DNA from: Paludisphaera borealis
GTDB taxonomy: Bacteria; Planctomycetota; Planctomycetia; Isosphaerales; Isosphaeraceae
Length of the DNA: 64,000 nucleotides
Direction of reading: 5' to 3'
NCBI RefSeq assembly: GCF_001956985.1
Contig: NZ_CP019082.1
Span: forward strand, 3,348,001-3,412,000
How positions within the stretch are numbered: the stretch's first letter is position 1; the number at the start of each line of letters is the position of its first letter. The notes beneath the pieces were generated by a model. It did not search any database and had not been told where the DNA came from. It saw only the letters and a list, made by a program, of their open reading frames with translations. Below, piece after piece: positions 17,679-26,160 of this stretch. Both the position numbers and the translations under genes were made by a program.

Positions 17679-18986
17679 TCAGCCGAACAGCTCCGCGACC
17701 GGCTTACCGCCGTCGACGATCTTGATCGGCCGGCCGATGGCCGTCATGTTCTCCTTGGCTGCGTCGACCTTGAGCGCCTGGCAGAACGACGCCATCAGAT
17801 CGGGGACGGTCACCGGGCGGTCCTTGACCTCCGAGCCGTCGGGGCTCGACGCGCCGATGACTTGCCCCCCCTTGACCCCGCCGCCGGCCAGGGCGACGTT
17901 GAAGACTCGGGGGAAATGGTCGCGGCCGGCGTTGCCGTTGATCTTCGGCGTGCGGCCGAACTCGCCCATCCAGACGACCAGGGTGTTGTCGAGCATTCCC
18001 CGCTGCTTGAGGTCGGTTACCAGCGTCGCGAAGCCCGGATCGACCTGGCCGGCGAGGGTCGCGATCCGCTCGTTGTTCTGCTGGTGCGTGTCCCAGCCGT
18101 TCATGCGGACCTCGACGAACGTGACGCCCGACTCGACGAGCCGGCGGGCCAGCAGGCAGCCCTGGCCGAACGGGGTCTTGCCGTAACTCTCGCGAATCAC
18201 GGGGCTTTCTTCCTCCAGATTGAAGGCCTTCATCTGCGGCGAGAGGACCATGCGGGCCGACTGGGCGTAGAGCGCCCGGTGGTCGCGGACGCGGTCGGCA
18301 CCGCCCGCCTGCTCGAAGCCGGCTTTCTCCAGGTGGTTGAGCAGGCCGAGCCGCCGCTTGAACCGGCCGTCGGGCACCTTCGGCTGGGTGTTGTCCGGAG
18401 TCCGCTGGGCGTTAGCCACCACGAACGGCTCGAACGCCGCGCCGAGGAACCCCGCGCCGGTCGTCGCGCCGCCGATCGAGACGATGTGCGGCAGGTCGAA
18501 CTTGCCGTCGCCGATCTCGGAGGCCGCCGCGCAGCCGATGTGCGGGTGCTTGAGCGTGGCCGTCGGCACGTAGCCGGTGTGCAACTGATAGTTGGCCCGC
18601 TGGTGGTTCCCTTCCTTGTTGGTCATCGACCGGATCAGGGCGACGTCGTTCATGACCTTCGCGGTCTTCCCCCACGACTCGGCGATCGAGATCCCCGGCG
18701 CGGCCGTGGCGATGGCCTTGGTCGCCCCGCCGTGCTCGGTCCCTGGCTTGGGATCGAACGTTTCAAGCTGGCTCGGGCCGCCGTTCATCCAGAGCAGGAT
18801 GCACGACAGCCGCTGCTTGCGCAGCTCGTCGGCCCGAAGGGTGATCAGGTCGGTGAAGCTGACCGGCAGCACGCCTCCGGCGGCCAGGGCCGTCGCCCCC
18901 AGACCGATCGACCGCAGAAACCCGCGACGGCCGATGACGCCCTCGCGACTCATGGCTACCTGGACGATGCTCGATTCGGTCTTCAT
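17679..18986 (-). CDS. DUF1501 (sulfatase-fold) exported protein
   Basis: Start at ATG 18986, giving 435 residues with an N-terminal Tat-type signal: GRRGFLRSIGLGATALAAGG. The body has DUF1501 hallmarks: LRKQRLSCILLWMNGGPSQL, ETFDPKPGTEHGG, NGWDTHQQN and VVWMGEFGRTPKING. DUF1501 proteins adopt an alkaline-phosphatase/sulfatase-like fold and in planctomycetes are nearly always encoded next to a DUF1549/DUF1553 protein, as here. Their biochemical activity is not established. Unusually, the two genes of the pair are separated by a 290-base region carrying a palindromic repeat array. Confidence 0.95.
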   Translation of the reverse strand: MKTESSIVQVAMSREGVIGRRGFLRSIGLGATALAAGGVLPVSFTDLITLRADELRKQRLSCILLWMNGGPSQLETFDPKPGTEHGGATKAIATAAPGISIAESWGKTAKVMNDVALIRSMTNKEGNHQRANYQLHTGYVPTATLKHPHIGCAAASEIGDGKFDLPHIVSIGGATTGAGFLGAAFEPFVVANAQRTPDNTQPKVPDGRFKRRLGLLNHLEKAGFEQAGGADRVRDHRALYAQSARMVLSPQMKAFNLEEESPVIRESYGKTPFGQGCLLARRLVESGVTFVEVRMNGWDTHQQNNERIATLAGQVDPGFATLVTDLKQRGMLDNTLVVWMGEFGRTPKINGNAGRDHFPRVFNVALAGGGVKGGQVIGASSPDGSEVKDRPVTVPDLMASFCQALKVDAAKENMTAIGRPIKIVDGGKPVAELFG

Positions 18987-19040
18987 GGCACGAGGCTCCC
19001 GGGGCTTGAAAATGGAGTTTGGGGTCGGCCAGGTCCGAAT

Positions 19041-19229
19041 ACAAGCCCGAAGCGCCAGCGAGTGAATCTCCGGTCGGCCGTTCGAATACCACTCACTCGC
19101 TGGCGCTTCGGGCTTGTACTGGAATCCATTCACTCGCTGGCGCTTCGGGCTTGTACTGGAATCCATTCACTCGCTGGCGCTTCGGGCTTGTACTGGAATC
19201 CATTCACTCGCTGGCGCTTCGGGCTTGTA
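19041..19229. repeat. REP-like palindromic repeat array (five copies)
   Basis: The core CACTCGCTGGCGCTTCGGGC with TTGTA after it occurs four times in direct orientation, starting at 19094, 19131, 19168 and 19205 (period 37). A single inverted copy lies at 19041-19066. The same core in inverted pairs occurs at 48530-48602 and 60647-60740. This looks like a dispersed REP-type family, here expanded between two genes of one probable operon. Confidence 0.9.
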
Positions 19230-19277
19230 TTGTGGGAGGATGGGCGTCGCCCACCGCTCCCATTAGCGTTTGGGATT

Positions 19278-21158
19278 TCAGCGTCGCGAGATGAACTCGG
19301 TCGTGTTCACCAGGCTCCAGTAGATGTCCTCGAACGCCTCGTTCCGGTTGCCGACGGCGGCCAGATGGTCGGCGCAGATCTGGACTTCCTTGGCCGTCGG
19401 CCGGCGCGACAGGACGCGGAGGTAGAGGGCGTCGAGCGCGGCCTTCTCGTCGGGGGCGGAGGCCAAGATCCGGCCCAGCACGGTCCCCGGCTTGGCTTGG
19501 GTCCGGTTGTGGACGACCGGCCCGTTCATCAGGAAGAGGGCCTGGGGGATGGTGCCGAGGACCTCGTCGCCGGCGATCGAGGGATCGGCCCCGAAGAGGG
19601 CGTTGAACGAGCCGCGAAGACCGCCGGCGCGGACGGCCTTGGCCTGTCCCTTGGCGGCGGCCGGAGCGCCGGCCAGGCCCGCGGCCTCGATCGCCTTCTT
19701 GCCCTTGGCGGGGCCGCCGTTCGACGTGAGGACGGCCGGAACGGGGGCCTTCTTCCCGTCGTTGGTCGCGGGGATCTCGGCGGGGAGCCCCAGGGCGAGT
19801 TCGAGCGCTTCGAGGATCTGGTCGGAGCGAAGGCGGCTGGGGCAGTTGGAAGCGAGCTGGGTCTTGCCGGCCGGCGAGGCCGTCGCGCGAACCCGACGCT
19901 GATATGTCTTGGTGTTGAGGAGGGTCCGGAAGAGCCAGCGGACGTCGTAGCCCCCCTTCTGCCACTGGTCGGCGAGGGGTTCGAGGATCTCGGCGGCCTT
20001 GGCGGTCCGTTCCGGCCCGAGGTCGTCGACGGCGTCGTAAAAGCCTTCGCCCATCAGGACCGTCCAGACGCGGTTGACGTACGACCGGGCGAACCAGGGA
20101 TTGTCCTGACCGGTCACGTACGACGCGGCGAGGTCGCGAAGCTGCTTCGTGGTCATCCCATCGGGCAGCTTCTGGGACGACTGCGACGAGGAGAGGAAGA
20201 ACCGGGGGGAGACGGGAATCTGCTTCTTGGGGTCGTTGTTGTCGGGCCGGCTGTACCGCGTCCGGGGGAGGGGCTCGACCGCGAAGACCGGGCGCTGGCC
20301 CATCATGGCCTTCTGGACGTTCCGGGGCCGGGCGCCGGCGAAGAACGCGGCGAACTCGTGGAACTGCTGCTGCTTCCACGAGTCGGTCTTGTGGTCGTGG
20401 CACTGGGCGCACTGGATCTGCACGCCCATGAACACCCGCGAGACCTCGCCGGCCAGCTCGACGGGCTTCACCTCGTTCGCCAGGGCGAAGGCGACCGCGC
20501 CGTTCTCGTCGTTGCGGCCGGTGGCGGTGATGATGTCGGCGACGATCTCGTCCCACGGCCGATTCCCTTGAAGCTGCTTGCTCAACCAGTCTTCGAGCGC
20601 GTCGTAGCGGATCTGCGCGACGTTCTGGTTGGTCGCGTGGAACCGGACCACGTCGCGCCAGTAGCGGGCCCAGTTGCGGGCGTGATCGGGGCTTCCGAGC
20701 AGTTCGTCGATCAGCCTGGCCCGCTTGTCGGTCCGGCTGTCGGCGACGAACGACCGGACCTGCTCGGGGGTCGGCGGCGCGCCCGAGACGTCGAAGTGGA
20801 CTCGACGGACGAACTCGACGTCGCTGGTGATCGGCGCGGGGGTGACCTTCGGGCTGTTCTTGGCGAGGAAGGCGGCGATCTGCGTATCGAGGTCGGCCGA
20901 CGTGATCGTCGGAGCCGTGACCGTCCGCTTCGGCCTCGGGGGCGAGGGGGGCGCGGGCTTGGCGGGTTTCGGAGCGGTTTTGGGCTTGGCCGTGGCCTCG
21001 GCTTTCGGCGGCGCGGCGGCCGGCTTGTCGTCGGCGATCGTCCTGGGGCCGAACGCGGCCAGGACGGAAACAGCGACGAGGGCGTTCAGGCCGAGCAGCG
21101 AGGCGGCTCGCCTCCTACGGCTCGGATCTCGGTCGATGACGACGACATTCGCGAGCAT
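19278..21158 (-). CDS. DUF1549/DUF1553 protein (PSCyt2-PSD1 type)
   Basis: Start at ATG 21158 (a TTG at 21179 is open but lies within the Shine-Dalgarno-like GAGGGGGAG). An N-terminal signal or anchor (RRAASLLGLNALVAVSVLAA) is followed by an Ala/Lys/Pro linker, then DUF1549 (TSDVEFVRRVHFDVSGAPPT; MGVQIQCAQCHDHKTD with a CxxCH motif) and DUF1553 (RSYVNRVWTVLMGEGFYDAV; LRVLSRRPTAKEV). The protein has 626 residues, somewhat short for the family because it lacks an N-terminal cytochrome domain. It lies upstream of the DUF1501 gene on the same strand, the canonical planctomycete pair. The CAQCH motif suggests haem, unproven in this family. Confidence 0.95.
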   Translation of the reverse strand: MLANVVVIDRDPSRRRRAASLLGLNALVAVSVLAAFGPRTIADDKPAAAPPKAEATAKPKTAPKPAKPAPPSPPRPKRTVTAPTITSADLDTQIAAFLAKNSPKVTPAPITSDVEFVRRVHFDVSGAPPTPEQVRSFVADSRTDKRARLIDELLGSPDHARNWARYWRDVVRFHATNQNVAQIRYDALEDWLSKQLQGNRPWDEIVADIITATGRNDENGAVAFALANEVKPVELAGEVSRVFMGVQIQCAQCHDHKTDSWKQQQFHEFAAFFAGARPRNVQKAMMGQRPVFAVEPLPRTRYSRPDNNDPKKQIPVSPRFFLSSSQSSQKLPDGMTTKQLRDLAASYVTGQDNPWFARSYVNRVWTVLMGEGFYDAVDDLGPERTAKAAEILEPLADQWQKGGYDVRWLFRTLLNTKTYQRRVRATASPAGKTQLASNCPSRLRSDQILEALELALGLPAEIPATNDGKKAPVPAVLTSNGGPAKGKKAIEAAGLAGAPAAAKGQAKAVRAGGLRGSFNALFGADPSIAGDEVLGTIPQALFLMNGPVVHNRTQAKPGTVLGRILASAPDEKAALDALYLRVLSRRPTAKEVQICADHLAAVGNRNEAFEDIYWSLVNTTEFISRR

Positions 21159-21369
21159 GACGGCGTTTCTCCCCCTCAAGCTGCGTTCCGGCTTCGCGCA
21201 GCCGCGCGAATTCGATCCGACGCGGTCCCTATCAAGAACTTAGCCCGCCGATCGTCGGCAACTAGGCGCGTTCAATGATTATGGAACACCGGCGACCGTG
21301 CGTGGTGTCGCGGATTCGCGGAAAGTCGCCCCGACGGGGAGGCGGAGAAGGGGGGCGGTCGGCTTGGGT

Positions 21370-21693
21370 TCAGACGATCGAGATGATCAGCACGCTCAGA
21401 ACGACGAGGCTGACCACGGCGAGGAGGCCGGCGGGCATGAACTTGCGGCTCTTGGTGACGAAACGGTAGTTGAAGAACAAGCAGAGGAACAAGGCGATGA
21501 TCGTGGCGAACACGAGCCCTTCGTAGGGTCGCCAGAAGCTGACGCCGAGCGCGATCAGCGTGGCCGAGGCGCAGCCGACGCCGGCGATCAGCGACGGTCG
21601 GCTGCCGGCCTTGACGAACCCCATGACGCCGCCGCCCGCCAGCAGGAGGGTGTAGATAAATAGGACGACGCGGGCCGTTTGGAAGGTGAACAT
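21370..21693 (-). CDS. TMEM14-like small membrane protein
   Basis: ATG 21693 gives a 107-residue protein of almost purely hydrophobic character with four membrane helices: MFTFQTARVVLFIYTLLLAG, the GVMGFVKAGSRPSLIAG turn, a third in ATLIALGVSFWRPYEGLVFA and a fourth LLAVVSLVVLSVLIISIV. The GG-MGF-KAGSRPSL signature matches the TMEM14 family, which occurs in mitochondria, plastids and many bacteria. Bacterial function is unknown. The ORF is open upstream to 21888, but that sequence is not membrane-like and is unlikely to be translated. Confidence 0.85.
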   Translation of the reverse strand: MFTFQTARVVLFIYTLLLAGGGVMGFVKAGSRPSLIAGVGCASATLIALGVSFWRPYEGLVFATIIALFLCLFFNYRFVTKSRKFMPAGLLAVVSLVVLSVLIISIV

Positions 21694-21897
21694 GGTGGTC
21701 GGGCGTCCTATGGCGAGCGGGGGGTTGATCTCAATGAATGTAGGGAGCGGACGCGTCGTCGTCAACGACCTGGCGCGGCGGTGAACGCCGAGAGGGCGAA
21801 CCTCCCGCCGATCGTCGGGCGTGGCCCGGATCGACGAGAGACTCGCCCTCCCGTTTACTGCGGCTTGTTCGGACAGCGGAGGAACCAAATGTCCGCG

Positions 21898-22365
21898 TCA
21901 GGGCGTCTCGCCCGGGGGCGGCGGCGCCGGCACGTTGTTGGGCGGCGGCGCCGGCAGATTGCCGGGCTCGGGCGGGGCGGGAACCTTGACCCCCTCGTTG
22001 GGCACGGCACCCATCGGCCCGGAGTTCACGTCAGTCGGCCGGCCGAACTGATTCTGGACCCCGGGGACTCCCCCCGGCGCCGGCGTCTGCGTGGTCGTCG
22101 GGGCCGCGTTCCCGGGAACGTCGATCCCCATCGACCGCATCCGAGCCCGCTGGGTGGCCGCCTGGGTGTTGGCCCAGGGGAACTCAGGACCGCTCGGGAA
22201 ATATTGAACGTCATCGTGCATGTACTTGCCCGAAGGCAACGTCATGCCGGCGTATTCGACCTGACAGCCGACCGAGGGCAAGATCACGCCCATCGCCAGC
22301 GCCGTCCAGAGCGCCACCCGACGGCGTGTGGCCTCTCGTGGTGAACCCATGCCGGGCAACCCCAT
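21898..22365 (-). CDS. Putative lipoprotein, Pro-rich
   Basis: Start at ATG 22365, with AAGGAGG 8 bases upstream. The N-terminal segment RRRVALWTALAMGVILPSVGC ends in a lipobox (PSVGC), predicting lipid attachment at a cysteine near residue 34. The adjacent mature sequence (CQVEYAGMTLPSGKYMHDDV, then YFPSGPEFPWANTQAATQRA) looks conserved in character, while the C-terminal 60 residues are Pro-rich and disordered (APPPPGETP at the end). 155 residues. Function unknown; an envelope location is likely. It is divergent from the pseudouridine synthase gene. Confidence 0.8.
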   Translation of the reverse strand: MGLPGMGSPREATRRRVALWTALAMGVILPSVGCQVEYAGMTLPSGKYMHDDVQYFPSGPEFPWANTQAATQRARMRSMGIDVPGNAAPTTTQTPAPGGVPGVQNQFGRPTDVNSGPMGAVPNEGVKVPAPPEPGNLPAPPPNNVPAPPPPGETP

Positions 22366-22705
22366 TGCTTCCACCCTCCTTGGCGTCTTCGGCGGCGCTC
22401 TTCCCTTTAACCGAAGGGGGGCGGTCCGCCGTGGGGAGTCGTATCCTCAAGCCCGACGACCGGATGCGAAACGCAGGGCTCGCGAGCGGAGTCCGCTCTC
22501 GAAAACCACACTCGTTCACCCGCGTTACGGTCGTCGGGCTTCTTGCTCGGTTAAGGAATCGGCCGGATGGGACGGTCAAGCCCAATGATTCCGTGGGTTT
22601 CGGCAAAATGGTCGGGCCAACCCCCCGATTCACGCCGCGGCCCGCTTGCGGGTATACTGGTCCCATTCGACACCGCAACGGCCCGCATCCGTATTTTGGG
22701 ATCTT
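22366..22705. other. Divergent intergenic region
   Basis: About 340 bases between the lipoprotein gene and rluA-like gene. No gene or RNA recognised; it should carry promoters for both. Confidence 0.4.
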
Positions 22706-23626
22706 ATGACCACGATGAAGAACCGGCTCGACAAACTCGTCGCCGAGCAATTCAAGCTGTCGCGGCGCGGAGCGCGCGAGGCGATCCTCCGCGGCCAGAT
22801 CGACGTCGCGGGCGAGCGCCGGCTCGATCCCGCCGACGAGATCGAAGCGGGCGAAGAGCTGTCGTACCACCCGAACCGCCCCAGGCCGGAGGTCGCCGCG
22901 CGCAACTTGCGGGTCCTCTACGAGGATCGCGACATCCTGATCATCGACAAGCCGACCGGCTTGCTCTGTCAGCCCACGCAAGCTCGCGAGCGTGACACCT
23001 TGCTTGAACGCGCAGGGCGCTACCTGGCGAAGAAGCGCGGGGTGGATCGCCCCTACGTCGGCGTGGTCCACCGGATCGACCAGCAGACGTCCGGAGTGAT
23101 CCTGGTGGTGATCTCGCCGCGCGCGTTGCGACCGTTCCAGAATCTCTTCCGCACCCACACGATCGAGCGCAGCTACCTGGCGGTCGTCGAGGGGGTGTTC
23201 TTGACCCCGTCGGGCCGCATCGACCTGGCGCTCGTCGGCGACGCCGGCGACGGCCGCCGGGGGACCGCCCGCGAGCCGGGGGAGGGGACCCCCGCGACGA
23301 CCCATTTCCAGGTCGTCGAAAGCTACGGCCGCGCCGCGAGCCTGGTGGCCCTCCGGCTCGAAACCGGCCGCACCCACCAGATCCGCATCCATCTGGCGGC
23401 CATCGGCCATCCGGTCGTCGGCGACGCCGTCTACGGCCGTCGCGGCCGCGCGGTGTTCCCCATCCGGTTCCCCCGCCAGGCGCTCCACGCCGAGGCCCTC
23501 GGCTTCATCCACCCACTCTCCGGCCAGCCGATCCGCGTCGAATCCCCACTGCCGGCCGATTACGTCGCCCTGATCGACGAGCTGAAGCACAAGTTCGGCG
23601 TCACGCGAGTCGCCTCGGCCGACTGA
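22706..23626 (+). CDS. RluA-family pseudouridine synthase
   Basis: Start at ATG 22706 (MTTMKNRLDK); a second ATG at 22715 is possible. Residues 1-60 form an S4-like RNA-binding domain (NRLDKLVAEQFKLSRRGARE). The catalytic domain follows: VLYEDRDILIIDKPTGLLCQ, VGVVHRIDQQTSG with the catalytic Asp in HRIDQ, and RTHQIRIHLAAIGHPVVGDA. 306 residues, normal for the family. It isomerises uridine in rRNA or tRNA; the target site cannot be assigned from sequence. It converges on the phosphatase gene with 6 bases between stops. Confidence 0.93.
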   Translation: MTTMKNRLDKLVAEQFKLSRRGAREAILRGQIDVAGERRLDPADEIEAGEELSYHPNRPRPEVAARNLRVLYEDRDILIIDKPTGLLCQPTQARERDTLLERAGRYLAKKRGVDRPYVGVVHRIDQQTSGVILVVISPRALRPFQNLFRTHTIERSYLAVVEGVFLTPSGRIDLALVGDAGDGRRGTAREPGEGTPATTHFQVVESYGRAASLVALRLETGRTHQIRIHLAAIGHPVVGDAVYGRRGRAVFPIRFPRQALHAEALGFIHPLSGQPIRVESPLPADYVALIDELKHKFGVTRVASAD

Positions 23627-23632
23627 CCGAGA

Positions 23633-24661
23633 TCAGGACGGGGTTTTCGGACCCTGGAAGACGGGGAACTCCTCGGTGGGCTCGGCCGAGCTCGCCGACG
23701 GCTGGCGGTACTCGACGGTCTCGTTCTCGGGCTTGGGGATGGTGTAGCCGGCCACGATGATGGTGATGTTGTCCCTGCCCCCGTTGTCAAGGGCCATGTC
23801 GAGCAGGGTCTGGGCGGCCTGCTGCGAAGGCTCGCGGCGGGCGAGGCTCGCGGCGATCGCCGGGTCTTCGACCATGTCGCTGAGGCCGTCGCTGCACAGG
23901 AGGATCTGGTCGCCGTCCTCGATCCGCAGCCAACGGACGTCGGCCTTGATCTTGCCGCGATGCCCTCCCAGGTAGTTGGTCAGCGTGTTGCGGCGTGCGT
24001 GCTGGCGAACCTCTTCCTCCTTGATCTGCCCAGCGTCGGCCAGCGCCTGGGCGACCGTGTGGTCGCGCGTGAGCTGGGTCAAGACGCCGCCCCGGTACAG
24101 GTAGGCGCGTGAGTCGCCGACGTGGATCAGGAACAGGTGCGAGCCGACGCTGTACGCCAGGGTCATCGTCGTACCCATGCCGAAGAGGCGGCGGTCGGAC
24201 TCGCTCTTGCGGGTGAGCCGGCGGTCGATTTCCTGGAAGTACATACTCATGCGTTCCAGCAGTTCGCGCGCTTCCTTCTCGTTGATCTTGAAGCCCCACT
24301 TGACCGACTTGTCGGCGAGCTTCAGGCCGGTGCTGATCGCCAGCATACTGGCGACGTCGCCGGCGTTCATGCCCCCCATGCCGTCGGCGACGACCATCGA
24401 ATAGCCGTCCTCGCCCAGCCCTTGGGGCAGTTGCCCCTGTGGGAGGTTGTCGAGCAGGACTTCGAGCGTCCGGGAGACCTTGGCGACCATGAAATGGTCT
24501 TCATTCCGCTGCCGGACCCGGCCGGGATGCGACACCGCGCCGAGGTCGACGTGCACCGAGGTGCTGTGCGGCTCCTTGGGAACCGCCCGCGTCCCGGTGC
24601 TGAGCGGGCTGACCAGGAACTCGTACTCCGCCGTCTCGATCTTGACCGGACAGGCCGACAT
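23633..24661 (-). CDS. PP2C-type protein serine/threonine phosphatase
   Basis: 342 residues with complete PPM/PP2C motifs: HPGRVRQRNEDHFMVAKVSR (motif 1), VVADGMGGMNAGDVAS (metal-binding Asp and Gly), FLIHVGDSRAYLYRGG, LTRDHTVAQALADAG, LLCSDGLSDMVEDP and GGRDNITIIV. The metal-coordinating aspartates are all present. An extra loop of about 25 residues (VSRTLEVLLDNLPQGQLPQG) lies between motifs 1 and 2. No membrane segment is seen, so it is likely cytosolic and probably reverses Ser/Thr kinases such as the many PknB-like kinases of planctomycetes. No kinase gene is adjacent. Confidence 0.94.
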   Translation of the reverse strand: MSACPVKIETAEYEFLVSPLSTGTRAVPKEPHSTSVHVDLGAVSHPGRVRQRNEDHFMVAKVSRTLEVLLDNLPQGQLPQGLGEDGYSMVVADGMGGMNAGDVASMLAISTGLKLADKSVKWGFKINEKEARELLERMSMYFQEIDRRLTRKSESDRRLFGMGTTMTLAYSVGSHLFLIHVGDSRAYLYRGGVLTQLTRDHTVAQALADAGQIKEEEVRQHARRNTLTNYLGGHRGKIKADVRWLRIEDGDQILLCSDGLSDMVEDPAIAASLARREPSQQAAQTLLDMALDNGGRDNITIIVAGYTIPKPENETVEYRQPSASSAEPTEEFPVFQGPKTPS

Positions 24662-24918
24662 GGCGACGCTCCCGTGGTTGCCGAAGCACTTCAGCCTTCC
24701 ACCGCGCGATGGGATGGGACTAGATCACCTTAGCATCCTCATCCCAGCGGACGGAACGCCCCTCCCTCCGCGAATTTCGAGCCGCCGGGCCGATCGCGCC
24801 GATTGACGGCGCCCCCCGGCCGGGTTAAGACAGCATCCGACGAACTTCGGAGATCCCTCGAACCCAAACGCAATCGCCCGCGCCCGAGCGTCGACGACGA
24901 CGTTCGGGTCCGGATGCA

Positions 24919-25776
24919 ATGCAAGAACGAAAGGCGACATTCGCTATGCTGACGCTGACCTTGACGCTCGCGGCGGCCCTCGCGACGGCGGCGAACGACC
25001 AGGACGCGAAGGCGGTCGACGCCGGCGCTGGCGCGGGCGCCGTCTGGACGCCGCTGTTCAACGGCAAGAACCTCGACGGCCTGTACACCTTCCTCCAGAA
25101 GCACGGCAGGAACGCCGACCCCGACGGCGTCATCACGATCGAAGACGGCACGATCCACCTCTACAAGAACGCCGAGGACAAGAGCCAGGTGGTGATGGGC
25201 TACATCGGCACCGACAAGGAATACGGCGACTACCACCTGCGGCTCCAGTACCGCTGGGGCCAGAAGAAGTTCGAGCCCCGCTACAAGCTCAAGCGCGACG
25301 CCGGCCTGTACTACCACGTCACCGGCCCCGACGCCGTCTGGCCGCGCGGGCTTCAGTACCAGATCGAGCAGACCAACGTCGGCGACCTGATCACCCTCTT
25401 CGGCATGCAGCTCGACACCACCATCGACCCCAAGACGGCCGACTTCGTCATGCCCAAGTACCCGGCCTATCAAGCCCCGAAAGACGGCGGCCAGCCCCAC
25501 GTCCTCGGCGGCAAGGGCATCGCCTACCAGGCCCACGTCGCCGGCTCGGTCGAGAACGACGACTGGAACACCGTCGAGGTGATCGCCCGCGGGACCGAGA
25601 TCGTCCACATCCTCAACGGCAAGGTCGTGAACCAGGGGACCAACGTCCGCTTCCTCGACCCCGAGAAGCCCGACGCCAAACCCGTCCCCCTCACCCGTGG
25701 CCGCATCCTGCTGGAAATCGAAGCCGCCGAGATGTGGTTCCGCAACGTCGAGATCCGCCCGCTCGAAGCGAAGTGA
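24919..25776 (+). CDS. DUF1080 (3-keto-disaccharide hydrolase domain) exported protein
   Basis: ATG 24919 gives a charged n-region followed by LTLTLAAALATAAN; ATG 24946 is an alternative start that removes the charges. The body is a DUF1080 jelly roll: FNGKNLDGLYTFLQKHG, EYGDYHLRLQYRWG, and the C-terminal GRILLEIEAAEMWFRNVEIR. Members include glycoside-acting proteins and are abundant in planctomycetes and Verrucomicrobia. The family was renamed after a 3-keto-disaccharide hydrolase, but activity here is unproven. 285 residues. A probable terminator follows at 25792. Confidence 0.92.
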   Translation: MQERKATFAMLTLTLTLAAALATAANDQDAKAVDAGAGAGAVWTPLFNGKNLDGLYTFLQKHGRNADPDGVITIEDGTIHLYKNAEDKSQVVMGYIGTDKEYGDYHLRLQYRWGQKKFEPRYKLKRDAGLYYHVTGPDAVWPRGLQYQIEQTNVGDLITLFGMQLDTTIDPKTADFVMPKYPAYQAPKDGGQPHVLGGKGIAYQAHVAGSVENDDWNTVEVIARGTEIVHILNGKVVNQGTNVRFLDPEKPDAKPVPLTRGRILLEIEAAEMWFRNVEIRPLEAK

Positions 25777-25791
25777 CGCAGTTCAAAAACG

Positions 25792-25831
25792 GGGCGGAAG
25801 CCGCTCGAACCGAGCCGGCCTTCCGCCCTTT
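25792..25831 (+). terminator. Probable intrinsic terminator
   Basis: GGGCGGAAG (25792-25800) pairs with CTTCCGCCC (25820-25828), followed by TTT and, after CGA, another TTT. It lies 15 bases after the DUF1080 stop. Confidence 0.6.
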
Positions 25832-25930
25832 CGATTTCGACGCCTGGGCCGGACGACCGCGCAAGAAGCTGGGAGCGGTTCGCATTCGCCGAGCCAAAGG
25901 CCTCCAAATTACCCAAAGGGCCTCGGAATA

Positions 25931-26003
25931 AAGGAATGACCCTTCGCCCTCCCCTCCAGGACGCCTATTGAAGGCCGGAACATGAACTGACACCGGGTTT
26001 TGC
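25931..26003. repeat. Left inverted arm flanking the rloAB unit
   Basis: Read on the minus strand this contains AAAACCCGGTGTCAGTTC, then TTCCGGCCT, then GGGCGAA and GTCATTCCT. The same blocks in the same order occur on the plus strand at 29156-29214, so the two segments form imperfect inverted arms about 3.2 kb apart. Confidence 0.7.
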
Positions 26004-26030
26004 TCTAGGCCGGAAGCGTGGAATCTGACA

Positions 26031-26160
26031 AGCATGTCTGCCAGAGGTTTCCTGGCGACACCCCATTGATTTTGTGATTTTCTCTCGATAGAGTTCGAAA
26101 GGTGTCCTGGGATTTGTCTGTCCTCCCTAAATCCTGCGAAAGTATCGAGGCAGACATGCT
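26031..26160. promoter_or_regulatory. Perfect 12-bp inverted repeat around the rloA start
   Basis: AGCATGTCTGCC at 26031-26042 and its exact complement GGCAGACATGCT at 26149-26160; the second copy spans the rloA start codon (ATG 26156). It could be an operator or allow leader RNA to mask the start. Function is inferred only. Confidence 0.45.

Larger units (their letters stand above)
25777..26155. other. Gene-free junction before the rloAB unit
   Basis: About 380 bases holding a terminator (25792), the left inverted arm (about 25931-26003), and an AT-richer leader before rloA. Base composition falls visibly to the right of about 26010, which marks the change from core to accessory DNA. Confidence 0.6.

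Noticed and set aside
19094-19229. Regular 37-base repeats that might suggest a CRISPR array
   Set aside because: The linkers between repeats are identical, there are no unique spacers and no cas genes; it is a tandem expansion of a REP-like element.
17454-21278. Plus-strand open frame of 1274 codons
   Set aside because: Antisense to the DUF1501 and DUF1549/1553 genes, which have clear family motifs; the translated palindrome array inside it shows that it is not a real protein.
22366-22705. Possible tRNA or small RNA in spacers
   Set aside because: No cloverleaf pattern or conserved tRNA arms were seen in this or the other gene-free stretches.
26102-26155. Upstream extension of rloA
   Set aside because: The 18 extra residues do not resemble the family start, whereas MLINFTVEYYRSF at 26156 does.
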